64,000 nucleotides of DNA from Sphingobium amiense. GTDB lineage: Bacteria; Pseudomonadota; Alphaproteobacteria; Sphingomonadales; Sphingomonadaceae. A model generated the notes under the pieces. That model worked only from the letters and a program-made list of their open reading frames with translations, was not told the DNA's origin and searched no databases. This document shows positions 35,374-43,793 of the stretch, one piece after another; positions within the stretch are counted from its first letter, which is position 1; each line of letters starts with the position of its first letter. The DNA lies in assembly GCF_003967075.1 (NCBI RefSeq), contig NZ_AP018664.1:4056001-4120000 (forward strand), in the 5' to 3' direction. Both the position numbers and the translations under genes were made by a program.

Positions 35374-35793
35374 TCATGAGGCGGGGCTGAAGCCATTTTT
35401 GTGGGTATGTTTGTCGAGATACCGCATGATGATGTCATCGGTGATGTTGCCGGAGGTGGTCGAGAAGTAGCCCCTTTGCCAGAAGCGTTGCCCCCAATAT
35501 CGTTTGCGGATGTGCTCGAACTCCTGCTGGATTTTTCGTGACGATCGCCCCTTGGCGCGGCGCACGAAGTCGCTGACCGACACATGCGGCGGGATTTCGA
35601 CGAACATGTGGACGTGATCGCGGGACAGCGCGCCGTTGATGATCGTCACGCCCATTTCTGAGCAGACCTGCCTGATGATCTCTCGAACCCGCAGGCGCAC
35701 GTCGCCATGGAGCACTTTGAACCGATACTTCGGCGCCCACACGAGATGGTAGCGATGATGGAATGTCGTGTGACAACCGCTTTTATAGCGCAT
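35374..35793 (-). CDS. tnpA: IS200-type Y1 transposase
   Basis: A 139-residue HUH transposase. The HUH motif is HVHMFVEIPPHV and the nucleophile Tyr lies in the C-terminal helix (DDIIMRYLDKH). It starts MRYKSGCHTTFHHRYHLVWAPKYRFKVL, the standard N-terminus of IS200 TnpA. The frame is open further upstream, but that part is the element's own left end. The ribosome site is buried in a long hairpin directly before the ATG, which should keep expression low. Confidence 0.92.
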   Translation of the reverse strand: MRYKSGCHTTFHHRYHLVWAPKYRFKVLHGDVRLRVREIIRQVCSEMGVTIINGALSRDHVHMFVEIPPHVSVSDFVRRAKGRSSRKIQQEFEHIRKRYWGQRFWQRGYFSTTSGNITDDIIMRYLDKHTHKNGFSPAS

Positions 35794-35794
35794 A

Positions 35795-35866
35795 GCCTGT
35801 AACCTCGGAAAAAACGGAAGACTTACGCCCTTCAGGCGGTCTTCCGTTTTTTCCGAGGTTACAGGC
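35795..35866 (-). promoter_or_regulatory. 26-bp stem-loop sequestering the transposase start
   Basis: A perfect 26-bp inverted repeat (35795-35820 with 35841-35866) and 20-nt loop ends 1 nt before the transposase ATG. In the transcript the 3' arm holds the only Shine-Dalgarno candidate (CCGAGG), so translation should be blocked. Salmonella IS200 is known to use a comparable leader structure to repress its transposase. Confidence 0.75.
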
Positions 35867-35956
35867 TTGCACGCGAGTCTGTGGCTGAAGCCAGTATCCG
35901 ACTGAAGTCGGAGGGGTTCCTCCCCGGAAGAGGACTCTAAAGAGATTGAGCAACGG

Positions 35957-37063
35957 GTGACACGACCGACCACATATTTTGGCAGATGGGGTGACGTCCC
36001 GATCGATGAGGACGTGAGACCGTTCAGCATCTTCAACCCGGTGCGCGGCGACACCGGGCGGACGAACCGAAAGCACCACTTCATTTCGGTCACCTACATG
36101 GAGGGCTTCACCAACGAACGCGGCCGTGTCTATGTCTATCGCGCGGAGGCCCCCGAGACGCCGCACCCCATGCAGCCTTCCGCCATCGGATACGAAAACT
36201 ACTATTACTCACAGCCGCTGCCCGAAGGCGGGCAGGAGAATCATCGGTTCGAAGATTTGTGGGGCTCCATCGAAACGGTGTGGCCTGAGACAGTCCGCGC
36301 GTTACAGGCCCGGCGGCTGTCGCCAGCGATCTCGTTCAATGTCCAGGGCATGCAAGCGATCATGCGCGCGCGCGTGCCGGCCACACGCGACCGGGTCGCT
36401 TTGATGCTCGAAGCGAAGCTCCGCAGCGAATTCAAGATCCTCGAAGAACTCGGCGCCTTGCCGCCAGAGTATGAGCGCTACGCCGGCCAGTTCGACACCA
36501 TACCCGTCGGCATCAACCCGCATGAAACACTCTTGGCGATGGAAGACGAGTTCAAGACTTTCGGCGATCTCTGCTTCCGGCTCTGTTTCGAGGTTCTTCA
36601 CAACGCAACCGACACGCCATTTCTGGCGTCCGATAATCCGGTCTGTAGCTATGATCCGAAGCAAACGCTCTCTGCGCGCCGGCCGTATGATCACTCTGGC
36701 GAGGTCGAGCTTATTTTTCCGATCACGGCACGCATGTTGGTGCGCGGCACGAGCAAACGAGGCCCGGCCAATGCCATCTCCCGTCATCGGACCATCACCG
36801 ACAAGCAGTTGATCCGCCGTCTCAATCGAACAATCGCTCAGTTTGCGTACCGGATGACCATTGCTCAGGATCGATCGAGCGACGATCTCGTGCACGCGCA
36901 TGCTGCCCGCGTTCCAACGATCCAGACGGACGTCCGGCGCAATGGCAAGGAGGTCCGAATCCATGTTCGGGACGTCTTTGGTCCTCGGCCGGTGCTATCC
37001 CAGTATATCGACACGCCCGAGAAGGCTGCCCGTCTTGAGGCCAGGTTGGCGGCTGGAAAATGA
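35957..37063 (+). CDS. DUF4238 protein
   Basis: A 368-residue protein with a GTG start. It matches the DUF4238 pattern: KHHFISVTYMEGFTNERGRVYVY near the N-terminus, FEDLWGSIETVWPETVRAL, and ATDTPFLASDNPVC followed by IFPITARMLV. Function of the family is unknown; members are frequent in mobile defence-rich regions. Its stop overlaps the start of the HEPN-like gene (ATGA at 37060), which suggests a two-gene module. The IS200 end lies only 44 bp upstream, so its original promoter may have been altered. Confidence 0.75.
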   Translation: MTRPTTYFGRWGDVPIDEDVRPFSIFNPVRGDTGRTNRKHHFISVTYMEGFTNERGRVYVYRAEAPETPHPMQPSAIGYENYYYSQPLPEGGQENHRFEDLWGSIETVWPETVRALQARRLSPAISFNVQGMQAIMRARVPATRDRVALMLEAKLRSEFKILEELGALPPEYERYAGQFDTIPVGINPHETLLAMEDEFKTFGDLCFRLCFEVLHNATDTPFLASDNPVCSYDPKQTLSARRPYDHSGEVELIFPITARMLVRGTSKRGPANAISRHRTITDKQLIRRLNRTIAQFAYRMTIAQDRSSDDLVHAHAARVPTIQTDVRRNGKEVRIHVRDVFGPRPVLSQYIDTPEKAARLEARLAAGK

Positions 37064-37557
37064 GCGAACAGTGGCTTGAGGCGCGTGCGCCGGGATATCG
37101 CGACCTTCCCGAACCGGACCGCCGCGCCATCTTTGACTTCGCCTTCCTGTGGAGTCTTTTCGAAGCCCAGGTCATGGCGAACTTCGCCCGTGCTGACCGC
37201 ATCCGCGCCAAAGTGGACGAGTGGGCGGCAGCGGGCACTCTCGATGCAGACGGCTATGCCGCCGAACTTACCTATTTCCGCAATCGGTACTTCGCCGAGG
37301 GTGCGCTGACCTACCACTTCCCCCATCTTGGTCTCCGGCCCTCTGACCATCCCGATCTCGTGCAGGCGGTGATCGAAGGCGTGAACGACGATCCTCGCGA
37401 CCGGATGCTGGCGCTGCTGATGATTGTCTGGCGGTTCCGCAACAACCTCTTCCATGGAGCGAAATGGGCCTATCAGCTCCGCGATCAGCGGGAGAACTTC
37501 ACCCGGGCGAACCTCGTCCTGATGCGCGTGCTCGAACACCACGGGCAACTTGGCTAA
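37060..37557 (+). CDS. Small HEPN-like protein with Rx4H motif
   Basis: A 165-residue helical protein. ALLMIVWRFRNNLFHGAKW carries Arg127-N-N-L-F-His132, the HEPN RNase signature, followed by the usual amphipathic helix (RENFTRANLVLMRVLEHHGQLG). It is translationally coupled to the DUF4238 gene and convergent with the UvrD-like helicase. A toxin-like RNase controlled by the DUF4238 partner is a reasonable hypothesis. Confidence 0.65.
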   Translation: MSEQWLEARAPGYRDLPEPDRRAIFDFAFLWSLFEAQVMANFARADRIRAKVDEWAAAGTLDADGYAAELTYFRNRYFAEGALTYHFPHLGLRPSDHPDLVQAVIEGVNDDPRDRMLALLMIVWRFRNNLFHGAKWAYQLRDQRENFTRANLVLMRVLEHHGQLG

Positions 37558-37639
37558 CTTGTCGTGCGCACAGCTTGAGATCGGGAGTGTACCCAAGCTG
37601 AAATGCCGCCTGACTGCTCCTTAGTCCTCAACAGCCGCA

Positions 37640-39544
37640 TCAAGCCACATGAACAGTTTGGACACCGGCCTTGCCCAAAAGGCCGTACAGCGTCGCGATC
37701 TTTGTTCGGGCGCCGCGCCGCGCGCAGTAGGTGAAAACAACGCGCTGCTTGGCGCGGGTGAAAGCCACGAAGAATCCGGCCGTCGCTTCGATCTGATCGC
37801 CGGCAAAACTCCACCATGCGCCATCGTCCAGCCCGACGAAGATGACGCTGTGATATTCGAGCCCTTTGCTCTTATGGATCGTCATCAGCGGAATCGCATG
37901 AACGCCTTCATAGGCATCGAGAGCTGATGACCAATCGACGCCACCGGCCGACGACGCGAGCATATGCACGGCGGTCGCATCAAGCACCATTTCGAGCCAG
38001 CCGCCCTGGCCGTAGGCGGGATGAACCGCGATCAGTCGTTCTCGGCCGATAAACGCTAGAATGTCGTCCACGATGGATCGCGCTATCGCCTTTGATTTTG
38101 GTGGGGTGGGATAGGTGGCGCTGAGTTTGATCGCATAGGCGTCCAGTTCACGGGCGAGTTTGGTCTGCGCGCCCTCTTCATCAGGCGCGACACCACGAAG
38201 GGCGGCAAGCGCCTCCTGACAGTCCGTCCAGTACCGTCCCGCCCGTTTGGACATAGCAAGGCGCAGAATGGCGATGATCAGTTCAGATGCTTCTTCCGCA
38301 AGCAGTTCTTGCAGCATCACCGCGCCGACAGTCCCGGCCTCGTTGCGCAGGGGAATACCGGCGGCCATGAACGCTGGTTCGAGGACAGCCGCGTAGTCGG
38401 CTGCCTTCTGGCGGACAAGCAGAACGAAATCGCGCGGGCCGAGCTTGTGGGTTTTCATCTCGGCGGCAACGAACGCCGCCAGGCGATCCGCCTCGATCTC
38501 CGGTGTTGAAAAGTCCCAGATCGCACAACTGTCGCCGGCGATCGTGCCCACGGTCTTCGATACTGGCGCTACGGCGCGGGCGTCCAAAGCTTGAGCCAGA
38601 ACGTGCTGGATGCGCACCAGCTCTGGCGACGAGCGATAGTTGTTAAAGAGCGGCGTCAGCTTCCCGCCAAAGTCGGCGTCGAAGGCGCTGAAGGGATCAT
38701 CCATCGCCATCGCCCAGCGCATGATCTGCTGCTTGTTGTCCCCAACGGCAGTGATCACCGTATCGGTGCCGAGGAAGATGGTGCGAACCAGATCATATTG
38801 AATCTGCGTCGTGTCCTGGAATTCGTCCATGAACAGGTGTGAATAGGTCAGGCGAAGCGCGTCACGCGCCATCGGATTGACCCGTAGCAGGAGTTCGGCG
38901 AGCCGCCCAATCATGGGAAACGACAAGACGCTCTTCTTCCCCTCGTGAAGCGACGTTTGCCACAAGCGGTCCGCCGCCCATTGGCCCGGCGTCGGCTTTG
39001 GCCAACCGTCCACCGGGAGTGGCGATCCAACCAGATGACGGCGCTCGAAAGCCTTCACCGTGATGGCTTGGATATCAGCATAAGTGCCCACCGATGCCGG
39101 CGGCGTGCCGACCTGCTGAAACAGGAAGTCGCGGTAATCCCGATCATTGGGAAATATGATTTCGTAGTCGGGCCGTGGCCGCCAGCGTTCGGGCAGCGCC
39201 TGACCAAAGCGATCAATGAGCCCTTTCGCAAAGGCGTCGAACGTCATGGAATCGAAGCGCCCGGCATGATTGCGATGGCAGCGCTGACGGACCCGCGCCG
39301 CGAGGTTGGTCGCAGCATCTCGCTTGAAGCTGATCGCGAGAATACGCCTTGGCGCAGGTGCGGCGCCGGTCTGGAGGAGATAGGCGGCGCGTTGCGCCAG
39401 CAATTCCGTCTTGCCAGCACCCGGGCCGGCGATGACGGAACGATTGTCTGCCGAGCGGACAACCTTCAACGCATTCGCTTCGAGCGCATCTACGCCCACC
39501 GGCTTCCAATCATCCGGGCGAACCCGTCGCGACAGCACGGCCAT
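37640..39544 (-). CDS. gajB: UvrD-like SF1 helicase, Gabija GajB-type
   Basis: A 634-residue superfamily-1A helicase. Motifs: I AGPGAGKTELLAQRAA, Ia ISFKRDAATNLAARV, II FMDEFQDTTQIQ, III VGDNKQQIMRWA, IV NNYRSSPELVRIQHV, V LMTIHKSKGLEYHSVIFVGLDD, VI FVAFTRAKQRVVFTY. It starts 2 bp after the OLD-family gene ends. In Gabija the UvrD-like GajB senses DNA ends or ssDNA and works with the GajA nuclease. It is longer than the reference GajB (about 490 aa). Confidence 0.82.
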   Translation of the reverse strand: MAVLSRRVRPDDWKPVGVDALEANALKVVRSADNRSVIAGPGAGKTELLAQRAAYLLQTGAAPAPRRILAISFKRDAATNLAARVRQRCHRNHAGRFDSMTFDAFAKGLIDRFGQALPERWRPRPDYEIIFPNDRDYRDFLFQQVGTPPASVGTYADIQAITVKAFERRHLVGSPLPVDGWPKPTPGQWAADRLWQTSLHEGKKSVLSFPMIGRLAELLLRVNPMARDALRLTYSHLFMDEFQDTTQIQYDLVRTIFLGTDTVITAVGDNKQQIMRWAMAMDDPFSAFDADFGGKLTPLFNNYRSSPELVRIQHVLAQALDARAVAPVSKTVGTIAGDSCAIWDFSTPEIEADRLAAFVAAEMKTHKLGPRDFVLLVRQKAADYAAVLEPAFMAAGIPLRNEAGTVGAVMLQELLAEEASELIIAILRLAMSKRAGRYWTDCQEALAALRGVAPDEEGAQTKLARELDAYAIKLSATYPTPPKSKAIARSIVDDILAFIGRERLIAVHPAYGQGGWLEMVLDATAVHMLASSAGGVDWSSALDAYEGVHAIPLMTIHKSKGLEYHSVIFVGLDDGAWWSFAGDQIEATAGFFVAFTRAKQRVVFTYCARRGARTKIATLYGLLGKAGVQTVHVA

Positions 39545-39546
39545 GG

Positions 39547-41529
39547 CTAGTCCCGCCGCAACGACTTGGCGATGTGTCTGAGAACCTCGGCCAGAACCGA
39601 AGGCATTTTCTCGGCCAAGTCCTTTTTCTTGATATGCGTAAGGGCCGCGAGGTGCGTTGCCGGCTTGCTGTTGGTGAGAAAATGATAGCGGTATGCAGGA
39701 AGAAGCGACGGATAGTCCTTAAACGGCCCGGTGTAGAGCGTGAGCCCCGGCCCTGCTGTCCCGAGCACCACTTCCGCCGCCTTATCGGCGGCCATCTTCG
39801 GACCGCCGCCCTTGGGGATGATCGCGTTGTAGGCGTCGGGGAAGGCTTCGAGCATGGCCAGGTCAAGGTCGAGCGGCGCTGAGAAGTAGACGCCATACGG
39901 CTTCAGGCAATTGACCCAGCCTTGCAGGATTTTACGATCCTCCGGATCTTGCCAAGTGTGCATAGCCGCAAATCGCTCGTCGGAAAGCACACCGTCATCG
40001 AGTTTCAGGAGTGTGGCCTTTGGTACGCCGAATTCGATGAGCTTCTCGATCGCCGTCTTCACTCGGCCAAAACCGCCACCATCGCGCCCCAGATCGAGAT
40101 CGAGAAGCGTCGCGTGCGGGATGGCGAGATGTTTCAGCAACCGCCAGAAATGCTGCACATGCCGCCCGCCCAACGGCACGATGGCGACGAAGGCAGGATC
40201 GATCAGAAGATCGAGCGCGTCGGCCAGGGGCGGCAGGACGATCCGCTCCGAGTCGCCTTCGACGAGCAGGACGAACCGAGCGAAATAGAGTTCAGGATAG
40301 GCGAGCATCGCGCCACGGACGAACTTGGATGCCTCGTCAATTCCCGGCGGGATTATGATTTTTTTGACCGTCGAGACGCGCGTCTCCGGATCGCAGCGGC
40401 AGTAGCGGACCTCACGCGGATTGACGCGGCTCAGCACCGCCGGCGAATGACTGGTGACGATGGCCTGCGCGCCACCGGCATCGGTCAGCGAACGGACTTG
40501 GCGAATGATCCGTGCGAGGAAGTAAGGGGAGAGATGGTTTTCAGGCTCTTCCAGCGCGAAGAGCGTGAGCGCCGGGATGCGCAGCGTGTCATCGCGGAAG
40601 CCCTCGACTGTGCCCGCGACAACCTCGCGCTCCAAATCGAAGACAGAGGCGGCCAGGGCGAAATAGAAGAGCGATTGCTGCCCATCGCTCAGGGCGTCAA
40701 GACCACGTTCCTGGCCGTCCGGTCCCTGCTCGAAGATGACGGCAATCTTGTTGACGACGTCCTCAAACCGACGACTGACCAAACTGAGCCGGGGTTTTGT
40801 ATCGACGACATCATCGTGAAGTCCTGACCAACGCGCCTGCAAGGCTTTGCCGATCGCGGCAATTGCCGACTCGCCCTCGAAAGCCGTGGCCAGATTTTCG
40901 GTGGCTTCCTGAACGGCCTCCTCCGTGTCGGATGACCATTCAATCGCGCGGAGCAGACGAGCAGCGAGAGCCCCTGTGGTCGCCTTGATCTGAGCCGCCG
41001 CATCGCGGCTGGCAGGCGTGTAATAGAGTTGGATCAGGCCGCGATCCGCCGCCGAGACCGGGTGACACTTGTCTTCAGCCGGATCATCGTCAAGCGTATC
41101 GACCCAGAAAAGTTCCTGCGAAACCTCGCCCTCGACCGTACCGTCATCTTCCCATCGCGCTTCGAGACGCAAGCGACAGACCGGAGATTCGCCCTCCCGT
41201 TCGATCTGCATATGCCGGAATGAGGGAGCGATCGTCTCCGGGGTTGCGGTGCCGTCGGCCAATTCGGGCAAGCCAATCAGCACGTCGATGAATAGATCCT
41301 TGGGTTCACGATCGTCCGGATCGTCGCCGGCACCTAAGTGGAAATCCGAACGCTGAACGGTGCGCTGCGCCCGCGATACGCCAAACAACTTCGACAGCGC
41401 GTGCAGGAGCGCGGTCTTACCCGCTGCATTCGGGCCAACGACGGCCGTGATTTCAGATGAGATAGACACCGTGATCGGATCGGGGCCGAAACAGCGGAAG
41501 CCGGACAGAGTTACAGATTCGAGACGCAC
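39547..41529 (-). CDS. gajA: OLD-family ATPase/TOPRIM nuclease, Gabija GajA-type
   Basis: A 660-residue overcoming-lysogenization-defect (OLD) nuclease. The ABC-type ATPase has Walker A VVGPNAAGKTALLHAL, signature LSDGQQSLFYFAL, Walker B FALEEPENHLSP and H-loop VTSHSPAVLSR. The C-terminal TOPRIM domain has FVLLVEGDSERIVLPPL and LLDLDLGRDG. GTG start at 41529 with GGAAGGAAG upstream. Adjacent to a UvrD helicase it forms the Gabija two-gene architecture. The Fic gene ends 13 bp upstream on the same strand, so the three are probably co-transcribed. Confidence 0.85.
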   Translation of the reverse strand: MRLESVTLSGFRCFGPDPITVSISSEITAVVGPNAAGKTALLHALSKLFGVSRAQRTVQRSDFHLGAGDDPDDREPKDLFIDVLIGLPELADGTATPETIAPSFRHMQIEREGESPVCRLRLEARWEDDGTVEGEVSQELFWVDTLDDDPAEDKCHPVSAADRGLIQLYYTPASRDAAAQIKATTGALAARLLRAIEWSSDTEEAVQEATENLATAFEGESAIAAIGKALQARWSGLHDDVVDTKPRLSLVSRRFEDVVNKIAVIFEQGPDGQERGLDALSDGQQSLFYFALAASVFDLEREVVAGTVEGFRDDTLRIPALTLFALEEPENHLSPYFLARIIRQVRSLTDAGGAQAIVTSHSPAVLSRVNPREVRYCRCDPETRVSTVKKIIIPPGIDEASKFVRGAMLAYPELYFARFVLLVEGDSERIVLPPLADALDLLIDPAFVAIVPLGGRHVQHFWRLLKHLAIPHATLLDLDLGRDGGGFGRVKTAIEKLIEFGVPKATLLKLDDGVLSDERFAAMHTWQDPEDRKILQGWVNCLKPYGVYFSAPLDLDLAMLEAFPDAYNAIIPKGGGPKMAADKAAEVVLGTAGPGLTLYTGPFKDYPSLLPAYRYHFLTNSKPATHLAALTHIKKKDLAEKMPSVLAEVLRHIAKSLRRD

Positions 41530-41542
41530 AGGCTTCCTTCCG

Positions 41543-42724
41543 TCAGGCGGCAGTGGGGAGCGGGTCGGTGCCCTCGCTCAGGATGGCGAGATACCCCCGG
41601 TAACTGAAAACGCGGCCCCGTTTGCGGCCGGTGACTTCTTCGACGATGCCGAACCGCTCTAGATCGGCGAGCGCTGCGTTGACGGTAGGGGCAGAGAGGC
41701 CCGTCTGCTGGACGAGCTGGTTGGCGGTCAAATAGGGATTCTGCTGAAACAGATCGTGGATGCGCAGCGCCGAACCCGCCCGATCGCTTTCCACTGTGAT
41801 GCGTTCGCGGTCTTCCTTGAACAGCTCGACGATCCGGGTGGCCGCATCGAACGCCTGATTGGCAGTGTCCGCGACGCCCGTGAGAAAGAAGTCGAGCCAG
41901 GCTTCCCACGCGCCATGCTCGCGCACTTCCTGAAGCAGGCGGTAATAGTCGGCGCGATGGGTTTTGAGATAGAGGCTCAGATAGAGTAGCGGTTTGCGCA
42001 GCACGCCGTTGACGCAGAGGTACAGCGTGACGAGCAAGCGGCCGATCCTGCCATTGCCGTCCAAGAACGGGTGGATGGTCTCGAACTGAACATGCAGCAA
42101 ACCCGCCTTGATCAGGGCGGGCAGCCGCGAGCCTTCCTCGTGCATGAAGCGCTCAAGCGCATCGAGACAGGCATCCATCTCGGTCGGTGGCGGCGGCACG
42201 AAGAGCGCATTGCCGGGACGAGTGCCTCCGATCCAGTTCTGCGAGCGCCGGAATTCGCCGGGACTCTTCGTGCCGCCTCGCCCGCTCTGCAGTAGCCGCG
42301 CGTGCATTTCACGGATCAGGCGCAACGACAGTGGCAGGTGTTCCAGCCGCTCCAGCCCGTACATCATGGCATCGACATAGTTCGAGACTTCGCGGATGTC
42401 GTCGATCGGTTGGCCGGCTTGTGCCTCGGTTTCGAAGCGGAGCAGGTCCGAAAGTGTCGATTGCGTGCCTTCGATCTGGGACGATAGGACGGCTTCCTTC
42501 CTCACATACATGTAAAGGAACAGCTCCTGACGCGGGAGCAGCATGGTGATGCCGTCCAGGCGCCCCAAGGCGCGTTCCGCCAGACTCAGCCGTTCCAGCA
42601 GGGCAAGCACGTCGATCGAAGGTTCCGGCGGCAAGCGCGGCGGCACGAAGGCGCGCACGATCTCGCCCGCAACGGGCGTTTCAACAAAGCGGCCTAGCCG
42701 AAGATTGGGGTCGGGTTCAGACAT
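41543..42724 (-). CDS. Fic-family AMP-transferase with C-terminal wHTH
   Basis: About 393 residues from ATG 42724 (a GTG at 42745 is in frame). Domains in order: Fic N-terminal part with the inhibitory motif SSQIEGTQ (class II, S-x3-E-G), the Fic core with HPFLDGNGRIGR, and a winged-helix end (NQLVQQTGLSAPTVNAALADLERFGIVEEV). Such proteins transfer AMP to a protein target and can bind DNA through the wHTH. It heads the transcript that continues into the Gabija genes, and palindromic repeats cover its promoter. Confidence 0.9.
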   Translation of the reverse strand: MSEPDPNLRLGRFVETPVAGEIVRAFVPPRLPPEPSIDVLALLERLSLAERALGRLDGITMLLPRQELFLYMYVRKEAVLSSQIEGTQSTLSDLLRFETEAQAGQPIDDIREVSNYVDAMMYGLERLEHLPLSLRLIREMHARLLQSGRGGTKSPGEFRRSQNWIGGTRPGNALFVPPPPTEMDACLDALERFMHEEGSRLPALIKAGLLHVQFETIHPFLDGNGRIGRLLVTLYLCVNGVLRKPLLYLSLYLKTHRADYYRLLQEVREHGAWEAWLDFFLTGVADTANQAFDAATRIVELFKEDRERITVESDRAGSALRIHDLFQQNPYLTANQLVQQTGLSAPTVNAALADLERFGIVEEVTGRKRGRVFSYRGYLAILSEGTDPLPTAA

Positions 42725-42746
42725 GAGCCCAATATGGAGCTGCACT

Positions 42747-42811
42747 CTTATTTAAGCAATGGCCGCTTGGCTTAAATAGGAAACAAGCTAAGGTAAGCGC
42801 TCTTAAATAAG
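42747..42811. promoter_or_regulatory. Three TTAAATA-type operator half-sites
   Basis: CTTATTTAAG (42747-42756), GCTTAAATAG (42770-42779) and CTTAAATAAG (42802-42811) lie between the divergent Fic and 42825 genes. The first and third are exact reverse complements. Such spaced copies look like binding sites for one regulator, possibly the Fic wHTH domain itself. Confidence 0.6.
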
Positions 42812-42824
42812 GAGCGATACCACA

Positions 42825-43451
42825 ATGGGCGGGTACACTCAGCGAGTTCGTGACAGTATTCTTCCGCTTTCAGTGGCTGGAACCCTGCCGACTGCCTTTG
42901 GCGAGTGGTCCTTCACCGAAAACACGGTGGATCATGAGTCGCCCATCGAAACCTGCGAACTCTGCGGTCAGCAGGATCTTCGCTACCACTTCGAGATCGC
43001 CAATCAATATACCGATGCGACGCTCTGGGTGGGCTCCCATTGCATACTCCAGTTTGACGTGGCGGTCCTGGAGAAAGGTCGGCGTCTTTCGCCAACGGAG
43101 GCGAAACGGCACCTCACCAAGCTTACCCAGCAGATGCAGTTGGAATCCTGCATCCGCACCCTTGAGCAGCTTGCCGCGAAAGAGAGCAATCCCATTCTGT
43201 CAGGAGCGCTTGATTACTACCGTAAGAACAAGAAGCTCACCCCCAAATATGCCGCCGTCGTTTTCTGGAAACTCCAAGCTTTCAACGTCGATCATCACCC
43301 GTCCTTCTTTCAGGTCGAGCTTCGTCGCGCCCAGCACATCGATGATCTGCGGCAAATGCCGACCGCGCGTGTCCATCGTTTCTGGAGCGCATTGACGACG
43401 GCGCAGCGTCGCAAGGCTATTGAACTCGGGCATTCTCCACCACCAGGATAA
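42825..43451 (+). CDS. Uncharacterised protein with CxxC/GSHC zinc-like motif
   Basis: A 208-residue protein with a TAAGGAGCG ribosome site. The N-terminal half has ETCELCGQQDLRYHFEIAN followed by ATLWVGSHCILQF; the CxxC plus later Cys/His spacing suggests a small zinc-binding fold. The C-terminal half is basic and helical (AKRHLTKLTQQMQL ... VELRRAQHIDDLRQM). No family is recognised. It shares the operator region with the Fic-Gabija operon and may be a partner or regulator. Confidence 0.6.
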   Translation: MGGYTQRVRDSILPLSVAGTLPTAFGEWSFTENTVDHESPIETCELCGQQDLRYHFEIANQYTDATLWVGSHCILQFDVAVLEKGRRLSPTEAKRHLTKLTQQMQLESCIRTLEQLAAKESNPILSGALDYYRKNKKLTPKYAAVVFWKLQAFNVDHHPSFFQVELRRAQHIDDLRQMPTARVHRFWSALTTAQRRKAIELGHSPPPG

Positions 43452-43523
43452 ACCCCACGCGATCAGGATTCACGGACTTGGTATCTCGGCCATCCAAATC
43501 CTGATCCGGTCCTTTGCGCCCGG

Positions 43524-43793
43524 CCTCCGCTTTGCTCTGGCCGGTCCGATTGCTTGGGGGCCCTGCCCCCTAGCGCGGCGCAAGGGATCGCTGACGCTCG
43601 ACCGGGACGGTGTCCCCAGCCTTCCACGCGGATGCGTGTTTTTCACTCTCGCTCATAGTTTCGATCCGCTTGTGCAGGCCGGGTGATCCCCCTCCGTCCC
43701 GGTCGCCCTTGCACCTTGCACCCCCCGGTCTCGCCGACGGGCAGGGTTGCAGCGCAGCGCTGCGCTTCAACCCAAGCCCATAGGAGAACGACC
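43524..43793 (+). repeat. Leader repeat, copy 1 (upstream of parB)
   Basis: A 270-bp leader that is largely the same as 49761-50006. The outer segments are nearly identical (from CCTCCGCTT through GGATCGCTGACGCT, and from GTGCAGGCCGGGTGATCCCC to the start codon), while the middle differs. It ends with the palindrome AGCGCAGCGCTGCGCT (43751-43766), 27 bp before the ATG. Together with bases 43452-43523, where nothing is visible, it fills the gap between genes. Confidence 0.75.

Larger units (their letters stand above)
35354..35912 (-). mobile_element. IS200/IS605-like insertion sequence
   Basis: The element is bounded by two small hairpins typical of IS200/IS605 ends. ACCGGC-tgac-GCCGGT (35354-35369) is beyond the 3' end of the transposase. 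TCCGAC-tgaa-GTCGGA (35897-35912) is beyond its 5' end. No terminal inverted repeats or target duplication are expected for this family. The true cleavage points lie a few bases outside the hairpins and cannot be fixed here. No TnpB/IscB gene accompanies it. It lies between two defence genes. Confidence 0.75.
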
